Assembly (NCBI RefSeq): GCF_026241135.1
Contig: NZ_JAPFGA010000025.1
Span: forward strand, 1-47,013
Source: Galbibacter kalidii
GTDB taxonomy: Bacteria > Bacteroidota > Bacteroidia > Flavobacteriales > Flavobacteriaceae
Reading direction: 5' to 3'
DNA: 47,013 nucleotides
Positions 1 to 7,810 of this stretch are shown piece after piece. The translations under genes were made by a program, and so were the position numbers. A model generated the notes under the pieces. That model did not search any database, was not told the DNA's origin, and saw only the letters and a program-made list of their open reading frames with translations. Numbering within the stretch: position 1 is the stretch's first letter; each line of letters opens with the position of its first letter.

Positions 1-99
1 ATCCGTTATTCCCCTGTTAAACACCTCTATTTTGTAATAATCCTCTTCGTAATGCTTAATGGGGATATTAACAATCTGTAGACCATATAATTGATTGCA
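1..99 (-). pseudogene. 3'-ward fragment of a truncated gene of unknown function
   Basis: The minus strand is open from position 99 to the window edge and reads as plausible protein (QLYGLQIVNIPIKHY, then EEDYYKIEVFNRG), with a stop (TAG, 100-102) immediately upstream and no start codon. The reading frame ends exactly where the IS3-type transposase remnant begins. It is probably the downstream part of a gene whose 5' part was removed when the insertion sequence landed or recombined; the rest lies outside the window. I do not recognise the family. Confidence 0.4.
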
Positions 100-301
100 C
101 TAGTGTTGCGTTATAAGTTCGAATCCATTGAAAGTGCCAAATCTAAAATATTTGAATGGATAGAAATATGGTATAACAAGAAACGGTTGCATTCTTCGTT
201 GGGGTATAAAACCCCTTACGAAATGGAACAAGAATTTTATCAGAAAATTAATCATGCGGCATAGTCCTTAAAAAATTGTCCGACTTTTTGTTGCAAGTCC
301 A
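91..301 (+). mobile_element. Remnant of an IS3-family insertion sequence (transposase C-terminus plus right end)
   Basis: Frame 91-264 encodes the end of an IS3/IS150-type DDE transposase. The conserved tail of these integrases is visible: a Tyr-Asn-Lys-Lys-Arg-Leu-His-Ser-Ser-Leu-Gly-Tyr block followed by Thr-Pro-Tyr-Glu. Only the last 50 or so residues remain, so the DDE core is lost and the element cannot move itself. The 37 bases after the stop end in TTGCAAGTCCA near 301, which has the look of an IS3 terminal repeat ending in CA; the exact end is inferred because the left end is absent. Confidence 0.75.
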
Positions 302-434
302 TTCCCGGGCCACGGCCCGGGAGGAAGCACAAAGCGAGAGGCCTTTGTCGAACAGGAAAGGACGGAAGTGTCGTTTGATGTAAGCAGGCATTATCATCAA
401 ATCAAAAATATCGAAAAAGGAAATCCCAGGCACA
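302..434. repeat. Short non-coding stretch with a strong GC hairpin, probably a dispersed repeat
   Basis: A perfect 9-bp inverted repeat TCCCGGGCC-AC-GGCCCGGGA lies at 303-322, unusual in such AT-rich DNA. An open frame on the minus strand (248-433) crosses both this stretch and the end of the IS remnant, which suggests chance rather than a gene. The stretch lies just downstream of the LRR gene, so the hairpin could also act in its transcript end, although no U-run follows. Repeat status is an inference from composition and position beside an IS. Confidence 0.35.
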
Positions 435-2363
435 CTACAGTTTGGGGCCTTTCCTATTGGACACTACCTCATTGGAGAAAGAATCCCCCCCCCGGATAGG
501 AGACCGGGACCGCTCTCTTTGATTCGAGGCTGTCATAAGCCCCGAAAGTCTTGTGTCTTCTCCCTTATATTTGACTGACAAAGCCTTGATCTTGTTCTCC
601 AACTCCCCAACCGACTTCAAAAACTGACCCTTGAGGTCCCCCTCTGGAATCTCTATCAACAATCGCCTGAAAGCTCCTTTCTGCTTCTCAATATCCAACA
701 AGTCTTCCACTTCGGGTTTATCATATAAAGACATAAGATTTTCATGCTCTTTTTTCTTTAGAAATTTCTCCAGCTGCTCCCCATATGCTGCCACATGCTT
801 TTCCCTTTCCGTCATAACTCCGTTTTCGGTAAGAAAGGCCTCCCGCATCGACCTTAGCTTCACAGGATCCACAACATAGTTGCCCCTTTCGGAACGAATG
901 AATTCATTACCTTCCTCCTTGCAGCACAACCGGGGAAATTCCTTGGCCAATGCATCCGATACCTGACTAAAAGCATATCTTATATGGGACGTTTTGGAAG
1001 GAATACGAGGCCGATCTCCCTCGATCTTTATCTTGTTTTCCGGATAAGTTTCTGCCTCCGCACAGAACAAACTATTGGAAAGCCCTTGAAGCTGTTCTAT
1101 TTTCTCGTTCTCCATCAAAAATTCCTTCAATTCCTTCACAGCCCTCTTCTCTACAGCTTCTCGATCCAAAAGTGCGAGCATTTTATCTGAAAGCTTTCCT
1201 TGACCGTTTTTCAATGCCTCCCCTATCGCTACCTGGACCAAAAAATCGTTTACAGGGGTAGCACAATTTCCTAGAGAGGTCGCTATCTTCTGCATGGTCA
1301 CCTGTCTGTCTTCCACGGAGATACTCTCGTCAAGGACATGGTCCAAGAGGCTCCTAGTAGCCGGAAAATACACCTCCAAGAACAACGGGGAACGAATAGG
1401 TACTTTTCCCAAAAACTCAAAAAGGGTGCCCCATGTAGTCTCTTTCCGGTTCGCTTCTACTATATCAAAACGGCCTAAATCAAGCTCTTCCAGACGGGCT
1501 CTTATTTCCGGTGCTGCTTCTTCTCCATAAAGCTTACCCATAACATCTTCTACATCCCTAAGGATCTCGTAGGCAGCCATATCGGTTGAAACAACCCCAG
1601 GAGCAAAGGAGTGCGATACCCAGTGCCGGGCTAACTCAGTCAACGGATTGCCCTCCAGGGTCAGTACTCTAAGCTCTTCCAAATCCACCAGCCCATCCGG
1701 AAGGTCCGAGAGGTCATTATACATCAAGTAGAGCCTTTTAAGGTTAGGTAAATCCAGCGTGTTTTCAGGGATGGTTGACAAGTTGTTTCTTGACAGATCA
1801 AGTTCCTCCAGACCGGACATATTCCTTATATCTTGTGGAAGATCTGACAAATCATTCCCCGACAGATCAAGCTTTATAAGATTTGAAAGGGGGAATACTT
1901 GCTCAGGGAAGTCAGTTAGAAGATTATCTGACAAATTGAGAACATCAAGACTTAACATGGCACTCAACCCGTCAGGGAGTTCCTCCAGGTCGTTGTCTCT
2001 CAAATCGAGCTCCACAAGATTAGTCAGCTTCTGTATTCCTTCTGGGAGATTCGATAATTTATTCTCTGATAAATCAAGCTCATTAAGGTTTGACAAGTTC
2101 AGTATTTCCTCAGGGAAGTCAGATAGAGAATTATCCGACAAATCGAGCACTATAAGATTAGTTAGCTCCCGTATTTCTTCGGGGAGCCCTGACAACTCAT
2201 TGTTCGACAGGTCGAGCCCGTTAAGGTTAGAACATCTTGTTAAATCAGACAACAATGCTCTTAGGTCATCAGTCGTCAGTTCCAATTGGCTAAGAGAGAC
2301 TTTTTCTTGCCCCTCCAATTGAGCTTTGTTAATTATTTCCCTCGCTCTTTTTACATTTCCCAT
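435..2363 (-). CDS. Leucine-rich-repeat protein with a large uncharacterised C-terminal domain, effector-like
   Basis: The protein has 642 residues and no signal peptide. Residues about 46-243 are nine tandem leucine-rich repeats with an exact 23-residue period (pattern LxxLDLSxNxLxxLPEEI). A mostly helical 370-residue region follows with Cys367 in the string NCATPVND, then a basic tail (RERSRSPIRGG). The order N-terminal cap, LRR, long helical C-terminus is that of IpaH/SspH-type E3 ligase effectors, but the repeats are not the 20-residue effector type and the catalytic Cys-x-Asp is not convincing. The gene follows the coupling-protein gene on the same strand and is visibly richer in GC than the secretion operon. 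It may be a secreted substrate of that system; this is inference. A nine-base G tract lies in the 3' end. Confidence 0.75.
   Translation of the reverse strand: MGNVKRAREIINKAQLEGQEKVSLSQLELTTDDLRALLSDLTRCSNLNGLDLSNNELSGLPEEIRELTNLIVLDLSDNSLSDFPEEILNLSNLNELDLSENKLSNLPEGIQKLTNLVELDLRDNDLEELPDGLSAMLSLDVLNLSDNLLTDFPEQVFPLSNLIKLDLSGNDLSDLPQDIRNMSGLEELDLSRNNLSTIPENTLDLPNLKRLYLMYNDLSDLPDGLVDLEELRVLTLEGNPLTELARHWVSHSFAPGVVSTDMAAYEILRDVEDVMGKLYGEEAAPEIRARLEELDLGRFDIVEANRKETTWGTLFEFLGKVPIRSPLFLEVYFPATRSLLDHVLDESISVEDRQVTMQKIATSLGNCATPVNDFLVQVAIGEALKNGQGKLSDKMLALLDREAVEKRAVKELKEFLMENEKIEQLQGLSNSLFCAEAETYPENKIKIEGDRPRIPSKTSHIRYAFSQVSDALAKEFPRLCCKEEGNEFIRSERGNYVVDPVKLRSMREAFLTENGVMTEREKHVAAYGEQLEKFLKKKEHENLMSLYDKPEVEDLLDIEKQKGAFRRLLIEIPEGDLKGQFLKSVGELENKIKALSVKYKGEDTRLSGLMTASNQRERSRSPIRGGDSFSNEVVSNRKGPKL
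485..493. repeat. Nine-base poly-C (poly-G on coding strand) in the LRR gene
   Basis: The run encodes the Gly-Gly after Arg in the C-terminal tail, near residue 623 of 642. Both other reading frames stop within 30 bases (at 464-466 and 469-471), so slippage would only swap or shorten the last 19 residues. It is one of three long G/C runs found in the window, all in or beside the secretion operon. Confidence 0.7.
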
Positions 2364-2380
2364 GTCTATTGTTTTTTAGA

Positions 2381-2394
2381 TAGTGTTAACACTA
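2381..2394. promoter_or_regulatory. Perfect 14-bp palindrome upstream of the LRR gene
   Basis: TAGTGTTAACACTA is a perfect palindrome 18 bases upstream of the LRR start codon (2361-2363). Its place next to the start is typical of an operator. No matching repressor is identified in the window and no other copy was seen. Confidence 0.4.
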
Positions 2395-2734
2395 ATGGTA
2401 TCAAAAATCAACGGAATATAGATAAGGGCAACAGACATCACGTTGAGTTTATCGAACCTCGAAAAAATCCTCCTAAATCCCTTTAACTTTTTGAAAAGCC
2501 TTCTCGTTATTTTTCTTAAACAATTCCAACCTGTTCTCCTAAACGGCAGCACCAGAACGAAACCACGGTCAAGTGTCTGGTCTCCTCCTCATGAGCCCTG
2601 CTCATTATTTTGTGCTCGGCCCTCCTCATCAATACCATACCCTCTGAGGCATTGGCACTCTCCCACGGGGAGAGAAAATGAATATAAAGGACCTCAGAAT
2701 CTGAAAAATACAGGAGATCACTTCTCTTAGCCCT
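2395..2734. other. Gap without a recognisable gene
   Basis: No frame on either strand reads as convincing protein here. The only structure seen is a 7-bp hairpin CTCTCCC-ACG-GGGAGAG at 2658-2674, without a U-run on either side. The stretch separates the secretion operon from the LRR gene and is richer in GC than the operon, so it may be a junction between blocks of different origin. Confidence 0.3.
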
Positions 2735-2899
2735 TTAAAAGCCCATAATAATACAAAGTTCCCGTATCTGGCGAAAATTAAGTATGCGAAAAAAGCAATG
2801 GTCCGTTAAATACCAATATCTTAGTTCTTCATACATGGTTGTTGTTGAACGGATAGGAATATTGTACTGTAATATATTGAACCTAAATTCTCTTTTCAT
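2735..2899 (-). CDS. Possible small protein downstream of, and in frame with, the coupling-protein gene
   Basis: After the stop codon of the VirD4-type gene (2954-2956) the same frame stays open for 72 codons to a TAA at 2735-2737. It reads as ordinary, aromatic-rich protein (RYYENDFFEFMKREF, later TTTMYEELRYWYLTDHCFF). The first ATG in it gives a 54-residue product at 2735-2899. It could be a small separate gene, a remnant of a longer coupling protein cut by a new stop, or a readthrough extension. No family is recognised. Confidence 0.4.
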   Translation of the reverse strand: MKREFRFNILQYNIPIRSTTTMYEELRYWYLTDHCFFRILNFRQIRELCIIMGF

Positions 2900-2953
2900 A
2901 AACTCAAAGAAATCATTTTCGTAGTATCTGTTTTGTTGTACAAGCCACCACCC

Positions 2954-4870
2954 TTAAGAAGGTTTGTTCTGTTCTTTTTCTTCAAGTGTAGCCAATTCAT
3001 TTTCAATAATTATGTTTACCTCTTCTATAATTCGCTTAAAATTTAAATTAATATAAGATTCCAAATCTTCAGGGAGTTCACTGTTTTTTATAAGCTCCTC
3101 TCCCTTAATGTTTTTTCTCCCTTTATCCGGAATAATAAATCCCCTGAATATTTTTCTTTTTAATCCTTGATCAAAGTTGTCCGATAATACACCAACAAAC
3201 TCCCCTTGAGATAGTTGAGAAATTCTCGATTGAGGTAATATGTATTCCAGTTGTTCATTTATTGATACTGATGTTACGTCTGTTTGAACAGATACATTCT
3301 TAATTTTTTGTTTTGTTTTACCAAAAATCTCTTGTAGTTCTTTTGCTGTATTACTTTTTACCGATCCGCTAAAAATATTTCCGGCAATATTAAAAATGGT
3401 TTGAGCAGCTTTCTCTCCATAGTCTCTTTTTAATTGTTCCAAATCTTGAAACCCCAAAAGCGTACATACTTTATTAGATCTAGCAGTCGCCATCAAATTA
3501 TCGAGTCCCATAAAATACAACGTTGGTAGTTCATCCAAAACAAGTGACGATGGTGATCGCTTTTGAACATTAATTAACTTCATCAATTGTGTGACAATAA
3601 GGCCCAGTGCAGGAGCATTTGTCTTTTGTGTCTTAGGATTATTTGCCAAGACCAGAATAGATTCTTGATCTACAAGGTTAATATTTAAATCAACATTCAT
3701 TTCGGGATATACATTATTTCCCATTACCCAAAAGAGCTCTTTGGTCGCTATTTGAGATAGAGGAATACGGGCAGAGGCTGTTTGTCCTGCCAATTGTTCG
3801 TAGGCCTGTTTTTCTAAGGCATCTTTAAAAGGAGTTAAAAAGAACTCAAGCTCAGGTTCAGTTTCTAGTAGTTTAAATACCTTTTTGTCATCTTGAGAGG
3901 CCAAAGAGATAGCATGGGGGAGCGTACAGAATTTTCCATTTTGATATAGCTTTAAAAAGTAAATACACGCAGAAAAATAGGAAATAGCAGACTGTGCAAA
4001 GAAATCCTTCTTCTCAATCCATTCTTTGTTCAGGTTAAATAGAACTGTTTGAGACGCTTCAATAGCATCACTGGTTCTTTGAATCAAGTCCGGAGCTATT
4101 GGGTTAATGAATTGAGAATATTCAATATCCTCAAGATTAACTATTTTAAAAGAAGCTTTATTATTACTAGCTTTATAGAAATTATATGCTTCCTGTGTTA
4201 ACGACGGGAACTTGAAATCATATATCATAAAAGAGAATTTTTTTAACATTTGTTGTCTTATAAACTCCTCAATGATAGAGTACGTCTTTCCCGACCCGGG
4301 ATTTCCCATAACAATGCACCCCCTAAAAGGATTGATGACGTTGATCCATCCGTTTTTCATTCTTAAGTTAACAGAATGCTCATTGGTCATTTTTTTCTTT
4401 TCCTGTTTAAAAATCTCATTGTTTTCATTAAACTGATCATCCTTGTCGAAATAAGAAAAATATCTTCTGAAAATTAAAATGGCAGCAATAAATAGAACAG
4501 AGGAAAGAACACTCACCAATAGATAGAATAAAGGGAACTGTATAAAAAGAGGGCTAATGAGATTGATAAATAACATTAAAAATATACTGCCCAAGGCATA
4601 ATATTTATATTTTGATGTTTTGGGTATTTTTTTTACATGAAGCCCAATAGAACATAGAGCAAACACCAAGAGACTTAAAATTTTAATGTTGATCTTATTT
4701 CTACATAAAAGTTCAAAAGAATTACAAATGGAACTTTGGATTGAATTTAATATAGGAATGTTAACCCCAAACGAAAAAACAATATCAAAGGCAATAAGAA
4801 ACAGACCTATTAAAAAGCCAAAGATTATTATAAAATCCATAGAATATTTATCTCCACTACTACTTCCCAT
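2954..4870 (-). CDS. VirD4/TraG-type type IV coupling ATPase
   Basis: This is the 638-residue inner-membrane ATPase that would deliver substrates to the secretion channel. Four hydrophobic segments occupy about residues 12-135, then a cytoplasmic motor domain with Walker A GNPGSGKT (residues 189-196) and Walker B LVLDELPTLYF near residue 440, followed by the ATARSNKVCTLLGFQD region typical of coupling proteins. Length fits the family. The start overlaps the VirB3-like gene by 11 bases, so the two are translationally linked. In the Bacteroides elements the equivalent protein is MobC and sits beside a relaxase; no relaxase is visible here. The assignment as coupling protein is firm; whether the substrate is DNA or protein is not shown. 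Confidence 0.9.
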   Translation of the reverse strand: MGSSSGDKYSMDFIIIFGFLIGLFLIAFDIVFSFGVNIPILNSIQSSICNSFELLCRNKINIKILSLLVFALCSIGLHVKKIPKTSKYKYYALGSIFLMLFINLISPLFIQFPLFYLLVSVLSSVLFIAAILIFRRYFSYFDKDDQFNENNEIFKQEKKKMTNEHSVNLRMKNGWINVINPFRGCIVMGNPGSGKTYSIIEEFIRQQMLKKFSFMIYDFKFPSLTQEAYNFYKASNNKASFKIVNLEDIEYSQFINPIAPDLIQRTSDAIEASQTVLFNLNKEWIEKKDFFAQSAISYFSACIYFLKLYQNGKFCTLPHAISLASQDDKKVFKLLETEPELEFFLTPFKDALEKQAYEQLAGQTASARIPLSQIATKELFWVMGNNVYPEMNVDLNINLVDQESILVLANNPKTQKTNAPALGLIVTQLMKLINVQKRSPSSLVLDELPTLYFMGLDNLMATARSNKVCTLLGFQDLEQLKRDYGEKAAQTIFNIAGNIFSGSVKSNTAKELQEIFGKTKQKIKNVSVQTDVTSVSINEQLEYILPQSRISQLSQGEFVGVLSDNFDQGLKRKIFRGFIIPDKGRKNIKGEELIKNSELPEDLESYINLNFKRIIEEVNIIIENELATLEEKEQNKPS

Positions 4871-5180
4871 CGTTACTTTTTTTATTAATTCGAATTAATG
4901 ATTCAATCGTACTGTTTACTCTTACATTGTCTTCTTTAGTTACTATCTCGTTCATGTATGCTATTAACCCGCCACTTGCCTTAAATTTTTTTGTCAATTT
5001 TAAGTTTGCAAACAAAACACCAAATAAAAGGAATGATACTAAAACAGATTTAGCCAACATTATTATAGTAAATAAAGCTAACCCTATGGATATAATTGCA
5101 GTTTGAATACTAAAGCCAAAAATTTGTGGTGTGTCTTCCAGATATTTCGGAATTTCAAAAATTTTATCATTATTCCTCAT
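4860..5180 (-). CDS. VirB3/TraF-like inner-membrane protein
   Basis: A 106-residue protein with a short cytoplasmic N-terminus (FEIPKYLEDTPQIFGF) and two closely spaced hydrophobic segments at about residues 26-62, followed by a basic C-terminal part. Size, topology and the position next to the VirB6-like gene match VirB3/TraF (DUF4133) proteins, which help assemble the pilus base with VirB4. It starts 3 bases after the upstream gene ends and overlaps the next by 11 bases. The assignment rests on layout more than on a catalytic motif. Confidence 0.7.
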   Translation of the reverse strand: MRNNDKIFEIPKYLEDTPQIFGFSIQTAIISIGLALFTIIMLAKSVLVSFLLFGVLFANLKLTKKFKASGGLIAYMNEIVTKEDNVRVNSTIESLIRINKKSNDGK

Positions 5181-5183
5181 AGT

Positions 5184-6038
5184 TTACTTTTTAGATAACA
5201 TAGATCTTATTGAAGATAGCCCACTCGAAATTCTTCTAAATCCACTTGCACCTCCCCCCCCCCAAGGGGCTCCTAATGGACTTCCTCCATTAATCAACAA
5301 TTCACAAAATCGGGGGACCTTAAGAAACAAAAATATAGCTGATACCTGAACAGCAACGACAACAAAAAAAGAACTAAAATTCTCCGTATCTATTCTTGTT
5401 AGTATAATCAAATACTTTAAAACCATAATAAATGGTTCCCATAACAGAATAGCTAAAAATGACAAAGCCCAATTGAGAAAAGACCTTTCATTTCCGGGAA
5501 TCAGTGAAAAAGTAAGTGAAAAATAGCCCATGAAGTAATAAATCGCAATAGATAAAGCTTGTTTGATCAACATGTATGAAGCGATTAAGCTTCCTACAAA
5601 GTAAACAAATAGATGTATAAGCTCCATGAAAGGATTGATTTGTAAAACGTCATACAATCTATCGTCCACACGCGTCATTGAAGAATTGAACCTGCCATCA
5701 AAACCGGTAATATCTATGCCTGACAAATTGAGTATAGATTGTTTAACAATATCTGTTAAAAGTCCCATTGGCTTGATCATAAATAAATCAATAAGGGGTT
5801 GGTATAGTACAATTCCTGCCATAATTAGACAAGGGCGAATAATTACAAAAGGATCCAGACCTTTTTCAGGGTTTACCATATATAGAATCACCTTGTAAAC
5901 AATAAAAATAAGTACTAAAACACCTGTAATTGTAGATAGATATGAATGAAAATTATTAATCAAAATTTCAAATTGATTAAGAAAATCTGACCTCATTCGA
6001 AGAATAAAATCATTCGTGCTAGATTGTAATGCAATCAT
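5184..6038 (-). CDS. VirB6/TraJ-like polytopic inner-membrane channel protein
   Basis: The 284-residue product has several hydrophobic segments (among them about residues 36-54, 70-90, 130-150, 165-185, 205-220 and 225-245) and no signal peptide. This topology, with its place in a T4SS operon between small exported proteins and VirB3, is that of VirB6/TraJ, the inner-membrane part of the channel. The C-terminus is Gly-rich and basic (LGAPWGGGGASGF). The Gly run is encoded by a ten-base G tract near residue 258; slippage would replace the last 26 or so residues and move the stop relative to the next start, which lies only 3 bases away. Confidence 0.75.
   Translation of the reverse strand: MIALQSSTNDFILRMRSDFLNQFEILINNFHSYLSTITGVLVLIFIVYKVILYMVNPEKGLDPFVIIRPCLIMAGIVLYQPLIDLFMIKPMGLLTDIVKQSILNLSGIDITGFDGRFNSSMTRVDDRLYDVLQINPFMELIHLFVYFVGSLIASYMLIKQALSIAIYYFMGYFSLTFSLIPGNERSFLNWALSFLAILLWEPFIMVLKYLIILTRIDTENFSSFFVVVAVQVSAIFLFLKVPRFCELLINGGSPLGAPWGGGGASGFRRISSGLSSIRSMLSKK
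5254..5263. repeat. Ten-base poly-C (poly-G on coding strand) in the virB6-like gene
   Basis: Ten consecutive C on the plus strand encode part of Trp-Gly-Gly-Gly-Gly near the C-terminus of the VirB6-like protein. In DNA this AT-rich such a run is unlikely by chance and is prone to slipped-strand change. Confidence 0.75.
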
Positions 6039-6051
6039 AATAATTCTGTTT

Positions 6052-6627
6052 TTAAGTAGCTATAAGTGGTAACAAGTTTATAAAGACCACTAATTTACCA
6101 AGGTTAAAGTCTATTTTACTCAATCTGGCATACACTTCTAGATATTCAACAGCCAATCTCTGGGAAGCATTTCTATAATACCCTTCGCCATCGATAAAAA
6201 AAGTGCCAATTCCTACCAAGGTAGCTACCCTTTGTTCCAACCTCTCAGTCCTTGATCTCAGTCGATCGAATTCTCTTAATTCCTTTCGATAGCCCGGGAC
6301 ATAATGTATGGGTGAAATTAATGCTTTCTTTGCGTCTATACTATTTATAAGAGTCCTTGAGGATATTGATAAGGCGTTTAAAACATTTATATTACTTAAA
6401 ACAGAGCCCCTCCACTTATTCATAAGTGACCTTTCCTCATTAACTATAGCTGGTATGATTGTGCTTGCCTGTTCATTTTTAAGAGAAGCTGCAGTTCCAA
6501 GCATTCCAGGTATAGCCACTCCACGAATTGCATAAGCAGAAGGATCCAGAACAATATTTATGACTTGTTGTCCTTCTGAATAATTAAATAGCATTATAAA
6601 TATCAACAAAAATATATTACTCTTCAT
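6052..6627 (-). CDS. Small exported protein, divergent VirB5/TraI-like paralogue (a)
   Basis: A 191-residue protein with an N-terminal signal peptide (about residues 1-19, ending YSEGQ) followed by QVINIVLDPSAYA. The rest is mostly helical with a predicted coiled part (ELREFDRLRSRTERLEQR). The mature N-terminus resembles the start of Bacteroides TraI/VirB5 proteins (Gln, two or three aliphatic residues, then Asp-Pro) and those of the next three genes. VirB5 proteins are minor pilins or tip adhesins. It lies 13 bases upstream of the VirB6-like gene and 108 bases after the preceding gene, the widest gap in this part of the operon. Exported status is clear; the family link is inference. Confidence 0.6.
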   Translation of the reverse strand: MKSNIFLLIFIMLFNYSEGQQVINIVLDPSAYAIRGVAIPGMLGTAASLKNEQASTIIPAIVNEERSLMNKWRGSVLSNINVLNALSISSRTLINSIDAKKALISPIHYVPGYRKELREFDRLRSRTERLEQRVATLVGIGTFFIDGEGYYRNASQRLAVEYLEVYARLSKIDFNLGKLVVFINLLPLIAT

Positions 6628-6735
6628 TCGGGTTTTGTTTTTTATTTAACTTTGTCGTAGCAATAGTGGCTATCTTTGATATTGCTTTTTATCCGCAAAA
6701 ATTGGAATATAGCAACAATAATCTTTTAGAAAAAT

Positions 6736-7248
6736 TCATTGTATGGAGATTTTGATAGCTCTATCAATGATATCCAAAAGGATTACTTTTCTTTCACCTT
6801 CCGTCATATAATTGTCCCTTTTAAATAAAGTATTTAATTCAGTTTTTAAGGACCGTATTTTTCGAACATCGGCAGCCGTTATTATACTCATTTTCCTTGC
6901 TAAACTCGATAATCCAGGGATATTTCCAGAAATAGAATTTTTTGCAACAATGTATTCTATACATCTATCAAGAAAGCGATCAGTTTCAAATTTTTGAAAA
7001 CTTAAACTATTGCTTATTTCACTCAAACTGTTTTCATAATCGACAATAAACTTTTTTACAGTTTGGGTTTCCATTGCCATTGCTGTTAGCTTAGGAATCA
7101 TCTGTCTGTCTATAGACAGGGCTCTTCTTTCCTGGGAATGCGCTAAGGGATCCGGAAAATTAGAGTTGAAAGGGCCTAGGTGAATAACAACTTGAGAAGA
7201 AACGCTCGTAGTAAAAAGTAGAAATGAAAAGATATATAAAGAACTCAT
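6736..7248 (-). CDS. Small exported protein, divergent VirB5/TraI-like paralogue (b)
   Basis: A 170-residue protein with a short signal peptide (LYIFSFLLFTTSVSSQ) and a mature start VVIHLGPFNSNFPDP, close to the QWVVxDPGN type of start known from Bacteroides TraI. The remainder is helical and charged. It is one of four neighbouring genes of similar size and export signal. A role as minor pilus subunit is inferred from that likeness and from the operon. Confidence 0.6.
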   Translation of the reverse strand: MSSLYIFSFLLFTTSVSSQVVIHLGPFNSNFPDPLAHSQERRALSIDRQMIPKLTAMAMETQTVKKFIVDYENSLSEISNSLSFQKFETDRFLDRCIEYIVAKNSISGNIPGLSSLARKMSIITAADVRKIRSLKTELNTLFKRDNYMTEGERKVILLDIIDRAIKISIQ

Positions 7249-7258
7249 ATGTTAAAAT

Positions 7259-7810
7259 TTAACGGGATTGGAAAACAAGAAAAAAACGCTCTGCTACTGT
7301 TAAATCTTCTAAAATATTATCAAGATCCTCCTCAACTTTTTCCAATTCGGAAACAATTTCCATACATGTTTTAATTAGATTTCCATGGTTTGAAAAATCA
7401 ACCCCTATATCACTTTCTATACTGTTTAAGTATGCTGTATATATCAAAAGCTTATCTTGCCTTTTATTTTTCTTTCGCTTAAAAAGCAGGGGAATGGAGT
7501 TATTATTTCTTATGGCTTCCGAAAGTTTTTGGCGAACTCTGACTATGGCATTATCAATTCGGAAAATTGGGCTGAAAATACTTGTAAATCCATAATAGGG
7601 AAGCTCTTTCCTTATTTGGGCATTGAGATTTTTCATTCCCATATGCACCCTATTTTCAGCTGTCTTGATAAGAGTAAGGGCTGCAACATTGGCAGCGGCA
7701 GAAGTTTCTGCTTCTACCAAACGGATAATGATTTGGGACTGTAATGTATTAGCTCTCAACAGTACAATTAGGAGTAACAAAACTGAAGCATATTTAGATA
7801 TGAAATTCAT
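7259..7810 (-). CDS. Small exported protein, divergent VirB5/TraI-like paralogue (c)
   Basis: A 183-residue protein with a signal peptide ending NTLQSQ and a mature start IIIRLVEAETSAAANVAAL, then helical sequence with a basic patch (LFKRKKNKRQDK) in the middle. Its start overlaps the upstream gene by 4 bases. It shares size, export signal and mature N-terminal pattern with its neighbours and is probably a diverged duplicate of the same ancestral virB5/traI-like gene. Confidence 0.6.
   Translation of the reverse strand: MNFISKYASVLLLLIVLLRANTLQSQIIIRLVEAETSAAANVAALTLIKTAENRVHMGMKNLNAQIRKELPYYGFTSIFSPIFRIDNAIVRVRQKLSEAIRNNNSIPLLFKRKKNKRQDKLLIYTAYLNSIESDIGVDFSNHGNLIKTCMEIVSELEKVEEDLDNILEDLTVAERFFLVFQSR

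Noticed and set aside
248-433. Minus-strand 61-aa open frame next to the IS3 remnant
   Set aside because: It crosses the IS end and a GC hairpin, and shows no protein-like pattern; probably repeat-derived chance.
1634-2225. Regular 69-base repeats, considered as a CRISPR or minisatellite
   Set aside because: They encode the 23-residue leucine-rich repeats in frame, with codon-level variation and no spacer structure.
1759-2322. Plus-strand 187-aa open frame, Ser-rich, opposite the LRR gene
   Set aside because: It is the antisense image of the repeats of the LRR gene; its regularity comes from the 69-base repeat period. No family likeness.
2658-2674. Hairpin CTCTCCC-ACG-GGGAGAG as a terminator of the T4SS operon
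   Set aside because: No U-run follows on either strand; kept only as a structural note.
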